Source: Klebsiella pneumoniae
Lineage (GTDB): Bacteria; Myxococcota_A; UBA9042
DNA length: 33,778 nt
Assembly: GCA_945889325.1 (NCBI GenBank)
Contig: CAMDBH010000037.1
Location: forward strand, 1 to 33,778
Reading direction: 5' to 3'
The translations under genes and the position numbers were made by a program. Within the stretch, counting starts at the first letter, position 1. Every line of letters starts with the position of its first letter. Shown here piece after piece: positions 30,806 through 33,778 of the stretch. Under the pieces are notes generated by a model. That model was not told the DNA's origin and made no database searches. It worked only from the letters and a program-made list of their open reading frames with translations.

Positions 30806-31549
30806 TTACGCAACGCCAGCGGCAGCCCGCACGGCGGCGATCGCGGCATGACGGGTTAAATCGTCGCCAAGCGGCGTGACTGAAATGTAATTGTCGCGGA
30901 TCGCGTTGCAGTCGCTGCCCTCGATATCGGGCATGTCGACCTTCATCCCGCCGATCCAGTAATACACGTGTCCGCGCGGGTCGTTGCGTTCGACGACTTC
31001 GTTTGAATAGTAGCGCTGCCCCAGCTGCGTGACGCGCAAGCCAAGGAAAGGCGCCCGTTTTACCGGCGGCAAATTGACGTTCAAACAGCCGCCATATTGC
31101 TGTGCCAGCGGCAACAATTGCTTAAGAATTTCAGGTAGATATTCTGCAAGGCGCGGCAGTTCGTTCTCATGGCTGGCGCAATGCGACAGCGCGATCGCGG
31201 GCACCTTCCAGTGCGCGCCCTCAAGCGCGCCTGCAACTGTGCCTGAATACAGCACATCGTGGGCCAAATTCGGTCCTGGATTGACGCCGGAAAGCACGAT
31301 ATCCGGCTGAATTTGCATATGATTCAACGCCAAATACACACAATCGGTCGGCGTGCCGTCACAAGCGAACCAACGGGGCTGCACTTCGCGCAGTCGCAGC
31401 GGCTTAAACAGTGTAATCGCATGAGAAACGCCCGATCGCTCGGTGTCGGGTGCCACAACCCAGACCTCACCAAACGCGGCTGCAGCAGCAGCGAGCAGAC
31501 CGATGCCCGGCGCGTGGATGCCATCGTCATTGGTCAGAAGAATCCGCAT
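30806..31549 (-). CDS. surE: 5'-nucleotidase / survival protein SurE
   Basis: This is a 247-aa protein. The ATG at 31549 gives the family-standard RILLTNDDGIHAPGI start, with the metal-binding Asp-Asp pair; GGA precedes it by about 8 nt. The loop DTERSGVSHAITLF, and SGVNPGPNLAHDVLYSGTVA with the metal-binding Asn, complete the site. SurE dephosphorylates nucleoside monophosphates and short polyphosphate in a metal-dependent manner in the cytosol. It likely forms an operon with apt. Both feed nucleotide pools. Confidence 0.97.
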   Translation of the reverse strand: MRILLTNDDGIHAPGIGLLAAAAAAFGEVWVVAPDTERSGVSHAITLFKPLRLREVQPRWFACDGTPTDCVYLALNHMQIQPDIVLSGVNPGPNLAHDVLYSGTVAGALEGAHWKVPAIALSHCASHENELPRLAEYLPEILKQLLPLAQQYGGCLNVNLPPVKRAPFLGLRVTQLGQRYYSNEVVERNDPRGHVYYWIGGMKVDMPDIEGSDCNAIRDNYISVTPLGDDLTRHAAIAAVRAAAGVA

Positions 31550-31766
31550 CTGTTTTCCAAAAAAAAATCGCAGGCGCAAGTAGCGCAACTGTCAGGCGCT
31601 GTAAAGGACGTGTCCGCGAATTGGAAATATGTACTTAAACATCAAGTCATTGCAAACTTGCGGAATTTTTGTGCGTAGACAAAAAGCGATTTTTTTGCGC
31701 GTTCTCAGCAATGGCGTAACGTAAACAGCAAGGTCAGCGGTTCCGTCTCAACCGCAGCACTAGGCC

Positions 31767-33347
31767 ATGAAAAACACGCATCTGCAACCTGATCTGCTGT
31801 TCTGCCGCCAATGTCGCCGCCACTTCCGCGGCAATCGCCGCGTTTGTCCATCCGACGGCGCGGCGCTGGAACTCGTCACTGCATTTTTGGGTCAAGCAGG
31901 CGATGTACTCGATCAACGCTATGTTTTAACACAACAAATCGGCGTCGGCGGCATGGGCACTGTCTTTCGCGCCAACGACTCGATTACGCGTCGGGACATC
32001 GCACTAAAACTGCTCAAATGCGAATATGCCTCTAATGCCACGAGCGCACAGCGCTTTTTGCAGGAAGCCCGCCTTGTCCGTTTGGTTCAGCATCCCGGCG
32101 TGGTCGCTCTGCATCGCTTTGGCCGTACCGCGGAAGGCATGCTGTTGATCGACATGGAATTGGTCGAAGGTGAAAGCGTCCGCGATAAAATCCTGCATCA
32201 AGGGCATGGCTTAGACATGGTGACGGCGCTTTTGGTGCTGGACAATCTTTTGGCCTCCCTCGCTGCGTGCCACAGCGCGGGTGTCATCCACTGCGACGTC
32301 AAACCTGAAAACATCATGCTGCTCAAGGGCGGTTCGCACGGCCAAAGCAAACTCGTCGATTTCGGCATCGCCCAAGCCCCCGGCCCCATTGTACAAAACG
32401 AAGAAATTGGCGTCGTCGGCACCCCCGCCTACATGAGCCCCGAACAAGTGCGCGGCGTCAAAGTAGACTGCAGAACGGATTTATACCTTGTCGGCTGCGT
32501 CACTTACGAATTGCTCACTGGCGAACCGCCGTTCGCGGGCAACACCCCGCTCGATCTTTGCCACCACCAAATGCTCACACCGCCGCCGCCTCTGAGCGAT
32601 CGCATGGATACCTCATTGCTTCCCGCCGGTTTTGAAGCTTGGTTGATGCCCTTGCTCGACAAGGACCCCAACCGCCGCCCGCCCAGCACCCGTGGCGTGC
32701 GCGATCAACTGCGCGCGATTCGCGTCGCCCACCGCCGCCAACTCGCCGATCAAGCCAAGTTCGCCCAACGCAGCACCACCCTGCGCCCGCCGTCAGCCAG
32801 TCTGTTGCGGCGCCCAATCGGCGTCATCGAACCGCAGCCGCCGCGAGAAGGCCAATTTGAAGGCGTTCACGCCTTGCTGGAAGTCAGCCAAGTCGCAGGC
32901 GCGGGCATCGCATACGGTGCCGAGGCCATCGAGCAAATTTCGCGCCACGTGCTGCAGGCATCGCTGCACGATCTTCGCGAATGCGGGGCGAAAATCACCG
33001 GTCCGACCGGATGTCATATTGAAATTCGCATGCCGTGCGACGGTGACGAGCGCGGCGCGGTTGCCCATTTGCTCGATGCCGTAGCGGACATGCACGCCCA
33101 GTTGGCCAGAATCCCTGAACCTCGCTTAGAAATTCGCGCTGCCCTCGTCGCCGATCGCCAGGGCCACGGTGCGGCGAACCTCAATCCGCAAGAATTGTTG
33201 CTTGTGAGTCCTGTGAGCCAGATTCGCGTTGACGAACATGTGGCCCGTTGGGCGGGGCGCCGGGCGCTAGTGCGTTTGACGAGCGTTCCTAATGGTTTGT
33301 ATGCGTCTCCGACGGATATTTATGCGACTAGTTTGCATCCTGTCTAG
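31767..33347 (+). CDS. Ser/Thr protein kinase with N-terminal ribbon and degenerate cyclase-like C-terminal domain
   Basis: This is a 526-aa protein. Residues 13-30 have CRQC and CPSDGA, the short ribbon common before myxobacterial kinases. The kinase domain (about 52-325) has GVGGMGTVF (P-loop, 59-67), Lys81, Glu100, IHCDVKPEN (174-182; Cys replaces Arg of HRD, so a non-RD kinase), VDFGIA (197-202) and GTPAYMSPEQ. All catalytic residues are present. A Pro-rich linker (about 335-365) leads to a C-terminal domain (about 368-520) that loosely resembles class III nucleotide cyclase homology domains (GDERGAVAHLLDAVADMH, LEIRAALVADRQGHGAANLN, WAGRRALVRL) without clear catalytic pairs. There is no transmembrane helix. 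It is divergent from surE and near the start of the eCIS cluster, which carries two FHA genes at its far end. The link is inference. Confidence 0.88.
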   Translation: MKNTHLQPDLLFCRQCRRHFRGNRRVCPSDGAALELVTAFLGQAGDVLDQRYVLTQQIGVGGMGTVFRANDSITRRDIALKLLKCEYASNATSAQRFLQEARLVRLVQHPGVVALHRFGRTAEGMLLIDMELVEGESVRDKILHQGHGLDMVTALLVLDNLLASLAACHSAGVIHCDVKPENIMLLKGGSHGQSKLVDFGIAQAPGPIVQNEEIGVVGTPAYMSPEQVRGVKVDCRTDLYLVGCVTYELLTGEPPFAGNTPLDLCHHQMLTPPPPLSDRMDTSLLPAGFEAWLMPLLDKDPNRRPPSTRGVRDQLRAIRVAHRRQLADQAKFAQRSTTLRPPSASLLRRPIGVIEPQPPREGQFEGVHALLEVSQVAGAGIAYGAEAIEQISRHVLQASLHDLRECGAKITGPTGCHIEIRMPCDGDERGAVAHLLDAVADMHAQLARIPEPRLEIRAALVADRQGHGAANLNPQELLLVSPVSQIRVDEHVARWAGRRALVRLTSVPNGLYASPTDIYATSLHPV

Positions 33348-33778
33348 GCGCTTGCGTCCCAGTGGCTGCGAAGCGGTCCTAACTCCCTGCTGCGCAGTGC
33401 ATCGCCTCCTTCCGGCCGACTCAGCGACTGCGAAGCGGTCCTAACTCCCTGCTGCGCAGGGCATCGCCTCCTTCAGGCCGACTCAGCGACTGCGAAGCGG
33501 TCCTGACTTTATGCTGCGCATGGCGATTGCCTCCGGCAGGGGGATGACGCGACTGCGAAGCGGTCCTTTCATTTGCAATGGCTAATCTTGCGCCTACCGG
33601 CGCGCGGTTGTAAGGCACTCTTTATCAAGGACAGCTTTCCGCCTGTCGGCGGGTCAGAACCGCCTAGCGCGGCGGTTCCGACACCTCCGCGCGCTTTTGG
33701 TTTTAAGTAGTTAGGGTAGTTTTGGGCCGGCGCGCCGTCTGTCTTTTCTCTGCCTTGGGCCGCGCGCTGCACGCGCAA
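33348..33778. other. Gene-free right end with tandem and inverted repeats
   Basis: No credible gene is seen. It holds the 62-bp tandem repeats at 33366-33567 and a perfect 8-bp hairpin GAACCGCC-TAGCGC-GGCGGTTC (33657-33678). A minus-strand frame at 33569-33778 gives a Lys/Arg/Gly-rich translation without domain character. Confidence 0.5.
33366..33567. repeat. 62-63 bp tandem repeat, about 3.3 copies
   Basis: The 15-mer CTGCGAAGCGGTCCT starts at 33366, 33428, 33490 and 33553, spaced 62, 62 and 63 nt. Copies 1 and 2 are nearly identical; copy 3 diverges in its second half and copy 4 is only the first part. Each full unit also carries CTGCGCAG, a palindrome, and GCATCGCCTCC. It lies just after the kinase stop. 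The unit has neither the size nor the variable spacers of a CRISPR. It may be a minisatellite or a structured RNA tail. Confidence 0.85.

Noticed and set aside
33366-33567. CRISPR array
   Set aside because: The whole 62-bp unit repeats, with no unique spacers between short repeats, and no cas gene is near.
33569-33778. 69-codon minus-strand frame at the right edge
   Set aside because: It is Lys/Arg/Gly-rich without domain features or a ribosome site and overlaps repeat-rich DNA.

Overview
This is a GC-rich window from a Gram-negative bacterium. I infer Myxococcota or a related deltaproteobacterial lineage. The signs are a Ser/Thr kinase with an N-terminal CxxC/CPxDG ribbon, a lipoprotein with the Cys-rich NGDETDxDCGG motif followed by a beta-propeller, several lipoproteins, FHA proteins, and repeat-rich spacers. 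I saw no tRNA, rRNA, CRISPR array, IS element, integrase, capsid, portal or terminase.

The main content is a minus-strand gene cluster for a phage-tail-like contractile injection system of the extracellular type (eCIS: the Afp/PVC/MAC relatives). Read in transcription order (high to low coordinate), the first part holds a DUF4255/Pvc16-type tail-terminator protein behind a good sigma70-like promoter, and a compact sheath protein (393 aa). A small unknown protein (140 aa) follows and may or may not belong to the system. About 5 kb of unrelated genes then interrupts the cluster. The second part holds a tail-assembly/chaperone-like protein, a 53-aa DUF6760-type protein, a large sheath (586 aa), a tube protein with a 111-residue N-terminal extension, and a 1,599-aa Ala-rich low-complexity protein. 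It continues with the LysM tube-spike connector, a gpD/gp27-like spike hub without a visible gp5 needle, an 86-aa zinc ribbon, the gp25 wedge, the gpJ wedge (999 aa), and a gpI wedge carrying an N-terminal PASTA domain. It ends with a 512-aa protein in the tail-fibre position, an FHA protein, and a secreted/membrane vWA-FHA protein. No Afp15-type AAA+ ATPase, PAAR tip or recognisable toxin is in the window.

The interrupting block (22.1-27.4 kb) holds a Cys-rich NHL-type lipoprotein, an APH-family kinase, a DUF3298-like lipoprotein, a nucleotidyltransferase-HEPN pair of toxin-antitoxin type, and an unrecognised 213-aa protein. To the left of the eCIS lie the end of a TPR protein, a secreted CsgG/FlgO-like protein and a MurU-like sugar nucleotidyltransferase. 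To the right lie surE-apt (minus) and a Ser/Thr kinase (plus), followed by 62-bp tandem repeats.

The FHA and vWA-FHA genes at the end of the eCIS operon and the kinase about 1.7 kb beyond its start suggest threonine-phosphorylation control of assembly or firing, as in some type VI systems. That link is inference. The most unusual parts are the PASTA-gpI fusion, the giant low-complexity protein, the extended tube protein, and the FHA pair in which both members lack the usual Arg of the FHA Gly-Arg motif.
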